DNA of 64,000 bases from JAPLUA01 sp964625855 (GCA_964625855.1 CAZVFC010000019.1:62001-126000); one strand, 5' to 3'. Positions 19,682 through 28,924 are shown, counted from the first letter of the stretch. Notes: generated from the letters alone by a model not told the origin. Translations and numbers: made by a program.

Positions 19682-20740
19682 GTGGACAGTAGCGCTGCGG
19701 TGGGCCATGCTTGCCGCTGCGTGCGCAACTCTCGTTCCACCGTGAATGCCGCTTTGAACGCGGCGGTGCTTCTGGCCATCTCGACCGCCTGGGCGTCCGC
19801 CAAGGAGATCAGCCTGCTAAACGTGTCGTACGATCCCACGCGAGAGCTGTATCAGGATTTCAACCGCGCGTTCAGCAAGCACTGGCAGCAGCTAACCGGC
19901 GATACCGTCACCATCAAACAGTCGCACGGCGGTTCGGGCAAACAAGCCCGCGCAGTCCTCGAGGGTTTGCGTGCCGACGTCGTGACGCTGGCGCTGGCTT
20001 ACGATGTGGATGCACTCTGCCGCCGACGCAAACTCATTCCGGAAAACTGGCAGAAGCGCCTGCCGAATAACAGCGCGCCCTACACCTCCACCATTGTCTT
20101 CCTGGTGCGGCAGGGGAATCCGAAGCGCATCAAAGATTGGGACGATTTGGTCAAGCCGGGCGTTTCCATCGTCACGCCCAATCCCAGGAGTTCGGGGGGT
20201 GCTCGCTGGAACTACCTGGCGGCTTGGGGCTATGCCTTGAGAAAGCATGGCGACCAAGCCAATGCGCGGGATTTCGTCGCCCGTCTCTTCAGGAACGTTC
20301 CGGTGCTGGATCCCGGTGCCCGCATAGCGACGACGACCTTTGCGCAGCGCGGCGTCGGTGACGTGCTGTTGGCGTGGGAGAACGAGGCGCTCATGCTGGT
20401 CAGCGACTCTCGTCCGGGCGACTTCGCCATCGTGGTTCCGTCGCTGAGCATCCTGGCGGAGCCGCCCGTGACGTGGGTGGACAAGGTGGTGAACCGTCGC
20501 GGCACGGGGGACGTTGCCAAAGCTTACCTGGAATATCTGTATGCGCCCGAGGGACAGGAGATCGCCGCCCGCCACTTCTATCGGCCGCGGCTCGAATCCG
20601 TGGTTCAGAAGCATGCCGGCACGTTCCCCAAGCTGAACCTCTTCACCATCGAGGAGGTCTTCGGGGGCTGGCAAGAGGCGCAGAAGGTCCACTTCATGGA
20701 AGGCGGAGTCTTCGACCAGATCCAGCAAGGAAATCGCTAA
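19682..20740 (+). CDS. sbp: Sulfate ABC transporter substrate-binding protein
   Basis: This protein of up to 352 residues is the periplasmic sulfate/thiosulfate-binding component. Diagnostic blocks are LLNVSYDPTRELYQDFN, KQSHGGSGKQARAV, VVTLALAYDVDAL, NPRSSGGARWNYLAAWGYAL and GDVLLAWENEALM. The signal peptide core is LNAAVLLAISTAWASA. The start is uncertain: GTG at 19682 or 19700, or GTG before NAALNAAV, could all serve. It heads a four-gene uptake operon (binding protein, two permeases, ATPase) feeding assimilatory sulfate reduction. Confidence 0.93.
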   Translation: MDSSAAVGHACRCVRNSRSTVNAALNAAVLLAISTAWASAKEISLLNVSYDPTRELYQDFNRAFSKHWQQLTGDTVTIKQSHGGSGKQARAVLEGLRADVVTLALAYDVDALCRRRKLIPENWQKRLPNNSAPYTSTIVFLVRQGNPKRIKDWDDLVKPGVSIVTPNPRSSGGARWNYLAAWGYALRKHGDQANARDFVARLFRNVPVLDPGARIATTTFAQRGVGDVLLAWENEALMLVSDSRPGDFAIVVPSLSILAEPPVTWVDKVVNRRGTGDVAKAYLEYLYAPEGQEIAARHFYRPRLESVVQKHAGTFPKLNLFTIEEVFGGWQEAQKVHFMEGGVFDQIQQGNR

Positions 20741-20939
20741 ACAATCCGCAGCATTGCTTCACTGGCTTCCTGGAACTATCCTTGGGCGATCGTGGAGACC
20801 GAATACGCAGCGAGGCCGAGCATGGCACCAACGCGATCGGCGAGCGAGCCCTATCCCCGTAGGGCAGCCTCGCCGAGGCAGCCGGCTCGTGTGACGCAGT
20901 GTTTGCATGTGGCACTCACCTCCGACGGCCCGACCGCCC
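20741..20939. other. Gap inside the sulfate operon with a GCCTCG palindrome
   Basis: This spacer between sbp and cysT is much longer than the other operon gaps. It contains the palindrome GCCTCGCCGAGGC (20867-20879). A similar GCCTCG/CGAGGC core occurs at 60345-60361, so it may be a small repeat insertion. No gene is recognised. Confidence 0.4.
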
Positions 20940-21764
20940 ATGGCTCAAAAGAGATTTAGAGTGCTGCCCGGATTTGGCCTGACCATGGGCTTCACGCTCT
21001 TCTACTTGAGCGCGATTGTCCTGATTCCATTCGCGGGACTGGTCATCCGCGCGCTCGAGCTTTCGTGGACAGATTTCTGGCGGCTGGCCACCACACCCCG
21101 CGCGCTGGCGACTTACCGACTGACCTTTGGCGCTTCGCTCATCGCCGCAGTGATCAACGCAATCTTCGGCACCTTGCTGGCGTGGGTGCTGGTGCGCTAT
21201 GAATTTTCCGGACGCCGGTTCATTGACGCCATGGTGGACTTTCCGTTCGCCCTCCCGACTGCCGTTGCCGGCTTAACGCTAGCCAGTCTATTCGCTGCCA
21301 ATGGCTGGCTCGGCCAGTTCCTTGTCCCGCTAGGCATCGAAGGCGCGTTCACACCGCTGGGCATCGTTATTGCCCTGACCTTTGTCGGGCTCCCGTTTAC
21401 GGTGCGCACCCTGCAGCCGGTGCTGGAGAACCTTGAACCTGAGGTGGAAGAAGCCGCCGCGACGCTGGGCGCCGGCCGTTTGCGTACCTTTGCGAGCGTG
21501 GTCGCACCGTCTTTGCTGCCGGCCGTGCTTACGGGTTTCGCCCTGGCGCTTGCCCGCGCAATCGGAGAGTATGGCTCCATCGTCTTCATCTCCGGCAACA
21601 TGCCTTTCAAAACAGAAATTGCGCCCTATCTCATCGTAATGCGTCTGGAAGAATACGATTACGCCGGCGCCATCACGCTCGCCGTAGTGCTGCTGGCGTG
21701 CTCGTTCATGTTGCTGGGCACGGTCAACCTGCTTGAACGAACCGCGGGCCGGTTTCAACATTAA
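20940..21764 (+). CDS. cysT: Sulfate ABC transporter permease CysT
   Basis: This 274-residue integral membrane protein has six predicted helices and the sulfate-permease signatures VDFPFALPTAVAGLTL and LEPEVEEAAATLGAGRLRTF. The second is the EAA coupling loop that contacts the ATPase. The region ARAIGEYGSIVFISGNMPF is strongly conserved in CysT. I chose ATG 20940 (MAQKRFRVLPGFG) over an upstream GTG because homology begins there. It forms the channel together with CysW. Confidence 0.95.
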   Translation: MAQKRFRVLPGFGLTMGFTLFYLSAIVLIPFAGLVIRALELSWTDFWRLATTPRALATYRLTFGASLIAAVINAIFGTLLAWVLVRYEFSGRRFIDAMVDFPFALPTAVAGLTLASLFAANGWLGQFLVPLGIEGAFTPLGIVIALTFVGLPFTVRTLQPVLENLEPEVEEAAATLGAGRLRTFASVVAPSLLPAVLTGFALALARAIGEYGSIVFISGNMPFKTEIAPYLIVMRLEEYDYAGAITLAVVLLACSFMLLGTVNLLERTAGRFQH

Positions 21765-21858
21765 TACGGCGATCCTGTGAGTTCCTTTGCATCCACTGTG
21801 CGCGCTGTCCGGAAAGCCGCGGGCCGACAAAGCCGTTCCGAACGTGCCCTCTGAAGCC

Positions 21859-22761
21859 ATGTCAGGAACCGCCATCATTCATCGCCAGGCGGGCCGGCGG
21901 CAGGCGCCGCGCGGGGCCGAGGAATCGCCGCTCGTTAAATGGGTGTTGATCAGCCTCGCGCTCGGTTTTTGTTTCGTCTTCCTGCTGCTGCCGCTGGTCA
22001 ATGTCTTCGCCCAGGCTCTTGCGCTGGGTTGGGCGCACTACTGGCGGTCCTTGTCGCAGCCGGATTCGCTGGCGGCAATTCGTCTGACCCTGCTGGTGGC
22101 GGCCATTAGCGTGCCATTGAATGTGGCATTCGGCTTGGCGGCGGCTTGGGCTATCGGCAAGTTCCAATTCCGCGGCCGACTCCTGTTGATCACGCTGATT
22201 GATCTGCCCTTCTCCGTTTCGCCCGTCGTCGCCGGCTTGATGTTCCTGGTGCTCTTTGGCGCTCAGGGCTTTTTCGGCGAATGGCTCGATGACCGCGACT
22301 TACACATCATCTTCGCGGTGCCAGGCATGGTCCTCGCGACGGTATTTGTCACGTTCCCCTTTGTGGCGCGTGAATTGATCCCGGCCATGCAGGCCGCCGG
22401 CACCGAGCCGGAGCAGGCTGCGCTCACCTTGGGCGCCAGCGGTTGGCAGACCTTCTGGCACGTGACCCTGCCCTCGGTTAAGTGGGCTCTGCTCTATGGC
22501 ATCATCCTCTGCAATGCCCGCGCCATGGGCGAGTTTGGCGCCGTCTCCGTCGTGTCGGGCCACATTACCGGCCAGACCGAAACCATGCCCTTGCGCGTCG
22601 AAGCGCTGTACCAGGGCGCTACCCAAGCCTCCGCCACTGCGGCCTTTGCGATCGCCAGTCTCCTGGCTCTGCTGGCACTCATTACGCTGGGCCTTAAGAC
22701 CGTCTTGGAGTGGAAACAGGCGCGGGCGGAACGGTTGTTGGTGTCGAAAGCTGATAATTGA
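21859..22761 (+). CDS. cysW: Sulfate ABC transporter permease CysW
   Basis: This 300-residue permease partners CysT. Conserved segments include LIDLPFSVSPVVAGLMFLVL, VFVTFPFVARELIPAMQAAG, the EAA loop EPEQAALTLGASGWQTFWHV and NARAMGEFGAVSVVSGHI. An extra polar N-terminal stretch of about 30 residues precedes the first helix. ATG 21859 was chosen over the longer frame because the upstream residues are not family-like. The ATPase gene starts 10 nt downstream. Confidence 0.95.
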   Translation: MSGTAIIHRQAGRRQAPRGAEESPLVKWVLISLALGFCFVFLLLPLVNVFAQALALGWAHYWRSLSQPDSLAAIRLTLLVAAISVPLNVAFGLAAAWAIGKFQFRGRLLLITLIDLPFSVSPVVAGLMFLVLFGAQGFFGEWLDDRDLHIIFAVPGMVLATVFVTFPFVARELIPAMQAAGTEPEQAALTLGASGWQTFWHVTLPSVKWALLYGIILCNARAMGEFGAVSVVSGHITGQTETMPLRVEALYQGATQASATAAFAIASLLALLALITLGLKTVLEWKQARAERLLVSKADN

Positions 22762-22771
22762 GACAGCGCAC

Positions 22772-23875
22772 GTGAGCATCGAGCTAAAGAACGTAACCAA
22801 GGAATTCGGCGCGGTTGCCGCCGTCCGCAACGTGTCGTTCTCAGTCAAGGACGGGGAATTGATGGCCTTGCTCGGGCCGAGCGGCGGCGGCAAGACCACC
22901 GTCTTGCGCATGATCGCCGGCCTGGAAATGCCAACCGGAGGCGATGTGTATATCCGCGGTCAACGCGTCAATGATGTGTCCGTGCAGCAGCGCAACATCG
23001 GATTTGTGTTTCAGAATTACGCGCTGTTCAAGCACATGAGCGTGTTCAGGAACATCGCCTTTGGACTGAAGATCAAGAAATGGAAGCGGGCCGACGTGGT
23101 GACCCGGGTTGCTGAGCTGCTGAAGCTCTTCGGGTTGGAAGGGCTGGACCACCGGTATCCCCACCAGCTTTCCGGTGGCCAGCGCCAGCGGGTGGCGATC
23201 GCGCGCGCGCTCGCGCCCCAGCCCTCCGTGTTGCTCCTGGACGAACCTTTCGGCGCCGTGGACGCCAAGATCCGCCAGGAATTGCGCGAGTGGCTCGTAA
23301 CCCTGCACCATGATCTGAATGTGACCACCGTCTTTGTCACCCACGATCAGGAAGAAGCGTTGGAGGTGGCCAATCGCATTGTCATCTTTTCCCGCGGCGT
23401 GCTCGAACAGGTTGGCACGCCCCGCGAGGTCTATGAGCAGCCTGCCAACGAATTCGTCGCCCGCTTCATAGGCGCGATGAACGTGCTCGAACCCGAAGTG
23501 CATGGCGGTGTGGCGCGTCTGGGCGAGTTGGAGTTCCCGGCTCCAGGCCAATTCGACGGCCAGAGGCTTCGAATCGGTTTTCGCCCCTACGCGGTGCAAA
23601 TATCGGCCGACCTGACCCAGCATCGCTATCGCGCGGTGTTGCGGCACACGTTCTTTCTGGGCGTGCTCTTGCGGGTGGAACTCGAGTTGCCAAGCGGCCT
23701 GACCATCCGCGCGCGCATGACCAAGGAGGAGTACGCGCATCAAGGCCTGGAAGACGGCAAAGAAGTCTCGTTCCAGATCCGCCAGTACCGGGTGTTGGCG
23801 GGGGAAAAGACCGAGCTGCCACCCGAGACCGAAATCAAGCACCAAGCCCCACCCAGCTTTGCGGAGGACATCTAA
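22772..23875 (+). CDS. cysA: Sulfate ABC transporter ATP-binding protein CysA
   Basis: This 367-residue ATPase drives sulfate uptake. Walker A is GPSGGGKTT (about 35-43), the ABC signature is LSGGQRQRVAIARA (from 133), Walker B is VLLLDEPFGAVD and the H-loop is VTHDQEEALEVA. A C-terminal TOBE-type domain follows (IGFRPYAVQISAD, VLRHTFFLGVLLRVELELP). The start is GTG at 22772 (MSIELKNVTKEFG), 10 nt after the cysW stop; the frame is open upstream inside cysW but without homology. It is convergent with the deacetylase gene, separated by a single base. Confidence 0.96.
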   Translation: MSIELKNVTKEFGAVAAVRNVSFSVKDGELMALLGPSGGGKTTVLRMIAGLEMPTGGDVYIRGQRVNDVSVQQRNIGFVFQNYALFKHMSVFRNIAFGLKIKKWKRADVVTRVAELLKLFGLEGLDHRYPHQLSGGQRQRVAIARALAPQPSVLLLDEPFGAVDAKIRQELREWLVTLHHDLNVTTVFVTHDQEEALEVANRIVIFSRGVLEQVGTPREVYEQPANEFVARFIGAMNVLEPEVHGGVARLGELEFPAPGQFDGQRLRIGFRPYAVQISADLTQHRYRAVLRHTFFLGVLLRVELELPSGLTIRARMTKEEYAHQGLEDGKEVSFQIRQYRVLAGEKTELPPETEIKHQAPPSFAEDI

Positions 23876-23876
23876 T

Positions 23877-24740
23877 CTACTTGGCGTCTAATCCCCTCAG
23901 GTAGGCAAGGATCAGGTCGGGCAAATCAGCGCTATAGCCACCTTCGAGCAGGTTCAGTGTAGGCACCTCCAGGCTGCGAATGGATTTCCCGAGCCAATAA
24001 AAGTCTTCCTTTTCCAAAGAACCCTGTGCCAGCGGGTCGCCCACATAACAATCGAATCCGGCGGAAACTGCCACCAGGTCGGGCTGAAAAGTCCGAAGGT
24101 AATCCAAGGCGCTCGCCAACACCTGTCGGTACTCTGCCCGGCATGTTTGGGGCAGTACCGGAAAGTTGTAACAATTGGCGCCGACGTTCCGGATTCCGGT
24201 TCCGGGATAGCACGGAAATTGATGCACCGAGAAGACTGCCACGCCCGGTTTGTTCAACAGGATCGCTTCGGTACCATTCCCGTGGTGCACGTCAAAGTCG
24301 AAGACCGCCACGCGCTTCACGCCCTGGGCGATTGCCTCGAGCACAGCGATGGCCGTGTTATTCAGATAACAAAAGCCCATCGCCCGGTTGCGCGTCGCGT
24401 GGTGACCGGGCGGACGCATCAAGCTGAAGACCATTTCCCCAGCTAATGCGGCTTTCAGCGCCTTCAGGCCGGCGCTGGCCGAAGCGCGGGCGTAATCCGC
24501 AATACGCAGGAAGAAAGGCGTGTCCGCGTCGAAATCCTCCGGAACCTTCAGCCGCGCGAGAAATTCCGGCGTGTGAGCGCGGAGGACAGCGGCCTCATCG
24601 CACGGGCCGGGTTTGAGCCAGGTGATCGGGATCTCGGTCTGCCGGCGCAGTCTTTCCCAGGCCGCAATGACACGTTCCGGCCGCTCAGGATGGCCCGGGT
24701 GTGAGTAGCCAGTACACCGTTCGTCCGTGATGATTCTCAT
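23877..24740 (-). CDS. Histone deacetylase superfamily protein (AcuC/HDAC-like)
   Basis: This 287-residue zinc-dependent amidohydrolase of the arginase/deacetylase fold carries the full set of class motifs. They are GHPERPERV near the N-terminus, RPPGHHATRNRAMGFCYLNN (the catalytic HH pair), VAVFDFDVHHGNGTE (metal-binding D-x-H), VSAGFDCYVGDPLAQG and the final LEGGYS. Bacterial members remove acetyl groups from polyamines, small molecules or proteins; which applies here cannot be told. I chose ATG 24740 (MRIITDERCTGY) because homology begins there; the open frame continues 20 codons upstream. Confidence 0.93.
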   Translation of the reverse strand: MRIITDERCTGYSHPGHPERPERVIAAWERLRRQTEIPITWLKPGPCDEAAVLRAHTPEFLARLKVPEDFDADTPFFLRIADYARASASAGLKALKAALAGEMVFSLMRPPGHHATRNRAMGFCYLNNTAIAVLEAIAQGVKRVAVFDFDVHHGNGTEAILLNKPGVAVFSVHQFPCYPGTGIRNVGANCYNFPVLPQTCRAEYRQVLASALDYLRTFQPDLVAVSAGFDCYVGDPLAQGSLEKEDFYWLGKSIRSLEVPTLNLLEGGYSADLPDLILAYLRGLDAK

Positions 24741-25635
24741 GCGGCTCCCGATAGCCCAGAAAGCACGAGCCCGCTTGGCCCATCCGCAGCAAATCCGCAC
24801 GTGGCCCGCCCATCATTATCTTTGCTCTTCATTCGCTTTCCGAGGCTAACAAGTAGGCTACACCAAGTTTGCCCGGCTTCCAGTAGCGAAATGACCTTTC
24901 TGCGGTTGATGGGATAACCCGCAGGGTTCCGGTGCCAAAGGCGCTTGTCTCACCGTAACACTGGCACAATAGGCTCGCTCGTCGTGTGGAAAGGCGCACA
25001 ACCGCATGGATAGGCGGCACCAATACCTAAACGGGGCGTGTGGATTCTCTTAAGAACGCCGAGAGCGTAAGCAAGAAATGAGGCATCCTTCTGAGATCGT
25101 GACCTCCCTCAGAATGGCCCCCGCGTCGCACATATAAGTCCCGGCTGCCGCAACGGGGGTGCAGGACGACGTTGGCAACGCGGGGATCGTATGCGACACA
25201 GTCCGCCTGGTGAGCCCAGTCAGTGCGGCGGTGAACGAGGTGGGCCGTCAGAGGCGCGGGGAGATGCGGTGGCGCGAGAGCACCTGGAGAAAGCCCGCAA
25301 GGTCGCCGTTACGGAGGAGCCGAACCAAGCAGGCACATCGGGGCTCTTAGATGGCTGGATTGACGACCTATTGTCTGGATGAACTCAACAGCTTGTTCTT
25401 GACCTCTTCAACGCATCGTTACCCTTTGTGACAAATTCCGTGTCCGTGTCAAGGGAGGCGATTCCTGCAATCGAGGTCGCGAGTACGTGAATGACAAGAC
25501 CGTCGGCAGTAAGGGATTGATCTTGCATGGTTTGCTCCTCAGGATGAGTCCGTCTGGCATGACGCTGGTTGCGGATTTGCTACAAATATGAGTGAGAGAC
25601 CTCGAGGTTGGACGTGGCCGTGCTGGGCCATATCC
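24741..25635. other. Long intergenic region without a recognised gene
   Basis: About 0.9 kb separates the deacetylase gene from the toxin-like gene. Open frames are short and look unlike conserved proteins. A 7-bp inverted repeat (TTCTGAG/CTCAGAA) lies near 25088-25113 and could be part of a weak terminator. One short minus-strand frame with a strong ribosome binding site is listed separately. Confidence 0.5.
25385..25528 (-). CDS. Possible 47-aa peptide with strong ribosome binding site
   Basis: A 47-codon frame (MQDQSLTADGLVIHVLATSI at the start, ending RSRTSC) has a good GAGGAG ribosome binding site 7 nt before its ATG. It is transcribed divergently from the toxin-like gene, with about 107 nt between the starts. 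The peptide has no recognisable domain and its composition is only moderately protein-like, so it may be spurious. Confidence 0.25.
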   Translation of the reverse strand: MQDQSLTADGLVIHVLATSIAGIASLDTDTEFVTKGNDALKRSRTSC

Positions 25636-26346
25636 ATGCGCCGTGCAGCAGTTGTTCTGGCAACAGTCGCGGCGGCGCTCGTGGGAGACCTGGTGCAGGC
25701 GGCGACTCTGGTGGCGGGCCCGCAGCTCGAGTTCCCTGCACCAGACACGGCCATCGTTTGCTGGACGACGGATGTGACAGCGCGCGGGCGAGTTCGATTC
25801 GGCACGGAAGCGGACCAACTCACGCAGCGCCGGGAAGGCGGCGTGACCAATCAGCACCGGGTGACGCTGCACGGACTCCGTGCGGGCTTGCGCTATTACT
25901 TTGTTGTGGGCACGGCGCGGCAGGGTTTGGCCACCAACAGCTTCATCGCCGGGGGCGGGACGGGGTCCGAAGTCGCGCGTGCCAGCCCGCCAGGCGGGAG
26001 AAAGGCGCGCGCCAAGCCGGCTGTGATCAAGGCGCCCGCGGCCCGCGAGACCTGGGGCGATCTGGCCTCGCTGCCAGACCACTTCCATAGACATGGAGCC
26101 GACTTTCGGGCGAAGGACGCCGAGGACTACGCGCGGCTGGCTTGGGAGTTCTTGCAGCGGGCCAAAGCACAAAGCCTGCCCGTGAAGCGAGACGGTCAGG
26201 GCGTCCTGCGCGTGTTCGATCCAAAGACTGGCACTTTTGGGGCATATAACCGCGATGGCACCACTCGGACCTTCTTCAAGCCGGGCAGCCGCGATTACTT
26301 TGAACGGCAGCCCGGGCGCCCAGTCAATCCCATGACTCTCCCATAA
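25636..26346 (+). CDS. Secreted Fn3-like protein with polymorphic-toxin-like C-terminal domain
   Basis: This 236-residue protein has a signal peptide (RRAAVVLATVAAALVGDLVQA). Residues about 25-110 resemble the fibronectin-III-like N-terminal domain of purple acid phosphatases (TAIVCWTTDVTARGRVRFG, LHGLRAGLRYYFVVG). No phosphatase domain follows. Instead, after a basic linker, residues about 145-232 read LPDHFHRHGADFRAKDAEDY and DPKTGTFGAYNRDGTTRTFF-KPG. From memory, that pattern matches a nuclease-like C-terminal domain found at the ends of Rhs/WapA-type polymorphic toxins. ATG 25636 was chosen for the signal peptide. The next gene, 2 bases later, encodes a CPCC protein, a type often found near toxins. 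Function is inferred, not proven. Confidence 0.6.
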   Translation: MRRAAVVLATVAAALVGDLVQAATLVAGPQLEFPAPDTAIVCWTTDVTARGRVRFGTEADQLTQRREGGVTNQHRVTLHGLRAGLRYYFVVGTARQGLATNSFIAGGGTGSEVARASPPGGRKARAKPAVIKAPAARETWGDLASLPDHFHRHGADFRAKDAEDYARLAWEFLQRAKAQSLPVKRDGQGVLRVFDPKTGTFGAYNRDGTTRTFFKPGSRDYFERQPGRPVNPMTLP

Positions 26347-26347
26347 C

Positions 26348-26644
26348 ATGACCTATACCTGTCCCGTGTGCGGTTACCCCAGCCTGGCTGAAACCCCGCG
26401 CAGCCGCGACGGAGGCGGTTCCTACGAAATCTGCCCCTCCTGCGGCTTTCAATTTGGCGTGTCTGACGACGACGAGGGCCAAACCTACAAACAATGGCGT
26501 CTGGCCTGGAAGAAGGCCGGCATGAAATGGGCCAGCCGAGGCCTCGCGCCGCCGGCGGCATGGAACCCGCGACGGCAGTTGGCCGGCCTGGTGGTTCGCG
26601 CGCGGGCGAAGTCCCGGAGACCGCGGCGCCGCAAATCCGACTGA
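26348..26644 (+). CDS. Cysteine-rich CPCC family protein, candidate immunity partner
   Basis: This 98-residue protein begins MTYTCPVCGYPSLAE and has two zinc knuckles, C5-x2-C8 and C29-x2-C32 (YEICPSCGFQFGV). A helical segment with Y-x2-W-R-x-W-x3-G-M-x-W (KQWRLAWKKAGMKW) is typical of the Cys_rich_CPCC family. The C-terminal Arg/Lys-rich tail is unusual. It starts 2 bases after the stop of the toxin-like gene, so translation is probably coupled. CPCC proteins often occur in toxin loci, which suggests, but does not prove, an immunity role. Confidence 0.8.
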   Translation: MTYTCPVCGYPSLAETPRSRDGGGSYEICPSCGFQFGVSDDDEGQTYKQWRLAWKKAGMKWASRGLAPPAAWNPRRQLAGLVVRARAKSRRPRRRKSD

Positions 26645-26835
26645 CAGGAACACTCGGCCGCCTAAGGGATGTTTAAGCGATGTACGCCGTGATACTCGCC
26701 ACCTGGAGCGCGTACTTGAGAAGGCCGCATGACGGCCCTTCCTTAAGCCATGATGCTTGGGCTTTACCTCTGCCCGAATGCAGAATAGAGAGTTCAGCTC
26801 CGAGGAATTATGTTGTGCCCTAACTCCGTAACATT

Positions 26836-28416
26836 ATGAGCGCTCCAGCTACCGCCGACCAAGAGCAATCCGCCGCGTTGCCGCCCGCTGGCTCTCCGGG
26901 CAAGAAGTTCCACAGCACCTTCTGGCTGCTGAACTCGATCGAGATGTGGGAACGCCTGGCGTTTTACAACCTGCGCGTGATGGCACCGATTTACATCATG
27001 CAGGCGGACAATCCCGGCGGCCTGCATCTGACGGCCCAGGACAAAGGCATCATTTACGCCTGGTGGGCGGTTTTTCAATCCCTGCTGCCCATCGTCACCG
27101 GCGGGCTCGCTGACCGTTTCGGCTACAAACGCACGCTCTCCTTTGCCATCAGCACCATGATGGCCGGCTACCTGATGATCGCTTTCCTGCGGGACCTGCC
27201 TTTCCTCAGCAATTACTGGTGGTTCCTGCTTTCGATCCTCACGCTGGCCACCGGCACCGCTTTCTTCAAGCCCAGCCTCCAGGGATCGCTGGCCCACAAT
27301 CTCACCAAGGCAAACTCGTCCGTCGGTTGGGGCATCTTCTACTGGGTGGTCAACGTTGGCGCATTCGTCGGGCATTTCCTGCCGTCGTTGTTCCTGCTCA
27401 AAGGCTGGTTCGGCGCGGCTACGAATTCGGCTGAGGCCTGGCGCAACCTGTTCCTGGCATCCGCGGTTTTCACCTCCTTCAACCTGGTGCTGCTGTTGTT
27501 CTTCAAGGATGTCCCGAGCGGTGCCTCTCCGACCGAAGGTCTGCTCAGCGTCCTGAAGCGGACGGTAAGGAACATCCTCGAGCCACGTCTGCTCGCGTTC
27601 ATGGCGATCATGTCCTGCTTCTGGCTCATGATGTACCAGCTCTGGGATCTCCAGCCCAATTTCATCGCCGATTGGATTGACAGCTCGCCCATGGCCGCAT
27701 CGCTCGGCTGGCTTCCCCAGTTTCTCCACAAAATGGTGGTGGAGGACACCGCCCGCGGTCCCATGATCCCGCAGCAGGTCCTGCTGAGTTTCAATGCCTT
27801 CTTCATTATCCTCGGTGTCGTCGGCATGGCATGGCTGACTCGCCGGATGCGCACGCTGGAAGCCATGCTGATCGGCATGATCATGGCCACCGTTGGCGTC
27901 CTGGTCGCCGGCTGGACCCAAAGCGGCTGGTTGCTGGTGGCCGGCATTCTCTTCTTTTCGCTGGGCGAAATGATGACCGGCCCCAAGAAGAGCGAATACC
28001 TCGGCCTCATCGCGCCGCCCGGCAAGAAAGGCCTTTACCTTGGCTACGTCAATATTCCCGTGGGTGTGGGTGTCTTCCTGGGTTCGTGGATCGCGGGAAT
28101 TGTCTATGGACACTATGGGGAGAAAGCCGTGCTGGCTTTGCGGTATCTCGCCGAGAAGACACCCTTCGGCCAGGGCAAGCACTGGGATGGTTCCGTGACG
28201 ACCCTGGAAGCCGCTTTGGGTGTGAAACGCACCGAGGCCATGGCCAAGCTCCAGGAGGTTACCGGCCTCGATCCCTTGGCGGCGACACAAATGCTGTGGG
28301 ATACCTACCAGCCGCACTATATCTGGATCCCGTTCGCGTGTATCGGCGTAATCGCGGCGATTAGTCTCTATATCTTCGGCCAGAAGGCGAAGAAGTGGAG
28401 CGACATGAATGCCTGA
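26836..28416 (+). CDS. POT/PTR-family MFS peptide transporter
   Basis: This 526-residue membrane protein has about twelve to fourteen predicted helices. The N-terminal signature FWLLNSIEMWERLAFYNLRV corresponds to the ExxERFxYYG-like motif of proton-dependent oligopeptide transporters. The MFS motif between helices 2 and 3 reads GGLADRFGYKRT. Further conserved segments are ALATGTAFFKPSL-like and SLGEMMTGPKKSEYLGLIAP. It probably imports di- or tripeptides with protons across the inner membrane. A cytoplasmic loop near residues 235-260 contains an amphipathic helix. It stands alone, with non-coding flanks on both sides. Confidence 0.88.
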   Translation: MSAPATADQEQSAALPPAGSPGKKFHSTFWLLNSIEMWERLAFYNLRVMAPIYIMQADNPGGLHLTAQDKGIIYAWWAVFQSLLPIVTGGLADRFGYKRTLSFAISTMMAGYLMIAFLRDLPFLSNYWWFLLSILTLATGTAFFKPSLQGSLAHNLTKANSSVGWGIFYWVVNVGAFVGHFLPSLFLLKGWFGAATNSAEAWRNLFLASAVFTSFNLVLLLFFKDVPSGASPTEGLLSVLKRTVRNILEPRLLAFMAIMSCFWLMMYQLWDLQPNFIADWIDSSPMAASLGWLPQFLHKMVVEDTARGPMIPQQVLLSFNAFFIILGVVGMAWLTRRMRTLEAMLIGMIMATVGVLVAGWTQSGWLLVAGILFFSLGEMMTGPKKSEYLGLIAPPGKKGLYLGYVNIPVGVGVFLGSWIAGIVYGHYGEKAVLALRYLAEKTPFGQGKHWDGSVTTLEAALGVKRTEAMAKLQEVTGLDPLAATQMLWDTYQPHYIWIPFACIGVIAAISLYIFGQKAKKWSDMNA

Positions 28417-28601
28417 CGGTTCCGGGTTCAGATGTCGTGACCAGCGTGTCTTGCCGGGTTTCGTAACCATTCCACTCTGCCGCTGTTCACCTTGCAGCAT
28501 TCCGGCCGCACACGTTGACCGTGAACGTCGCGGCAAGCTGGCCTGCGACTTCCTTTTTCGTGGCCTCGACGATCGGTCCTTGGCTGTTCACAAGGTGATG
28601 A

Positions 28602-28924
28602 CTCACGCCGGTGGCGACGCTTGAGCCGGTCTTTCTCGCCGACAGCACCATCAGCTTTGCGACGCTCCACAATGAAAAATGCATCTGCCGGAAGGACATC
28701 CGCAGCAGCGGCACGGTGAAGATCGAAAAGGCGGGCAGAGTCGTCCCAGCCTTCGTTAACGTGGTGATGGCCAGACGCAATCGCAAAGAGGCCGCCTTCC
28801 ACTTTCCCGTGACCTGATCCAAAGTGCGGTTCCGAGGTCTCTCGCGTGCCCGGCATCGTCGAGGGAGAGGCGGGGTCGTCTGGCGCTGCCTGAATCCCGA
28901 TTACCCTTCGCAGGTGCGCGGACG
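28602..28924 (+). pseudogene. Decayed fragment of a second ligA gene
   Basis: Read on the plus strand, 28602-28817 encodes LTPVATLEPVFLADSTISFA, TLHNEKCICRKDI and VKIEKAGRVVPAFVNVV. This aligns with LigA from its OB-fold (LTPVAELEPVFLAGSTISRA in the intact protein). A stop interrupts it just before the zinc finger. The following DNA still encodes SRVPGIVEGE and a CLNPDCPAQVRGR-like remnant in shifted frames. Both ends of the gene are missing. It is a relic, not a working ligase, and is distinct from the intact ligA at 8480-10552. Confidence 0.85.

Noticed and set aside
24829..25023. 64-codon minus-strand frame upstream of the deacetylase gene
   Set aside because: No ribosome binding site and no recognisable family; it may be part of an unknown repeat, but nothing supports a gene.
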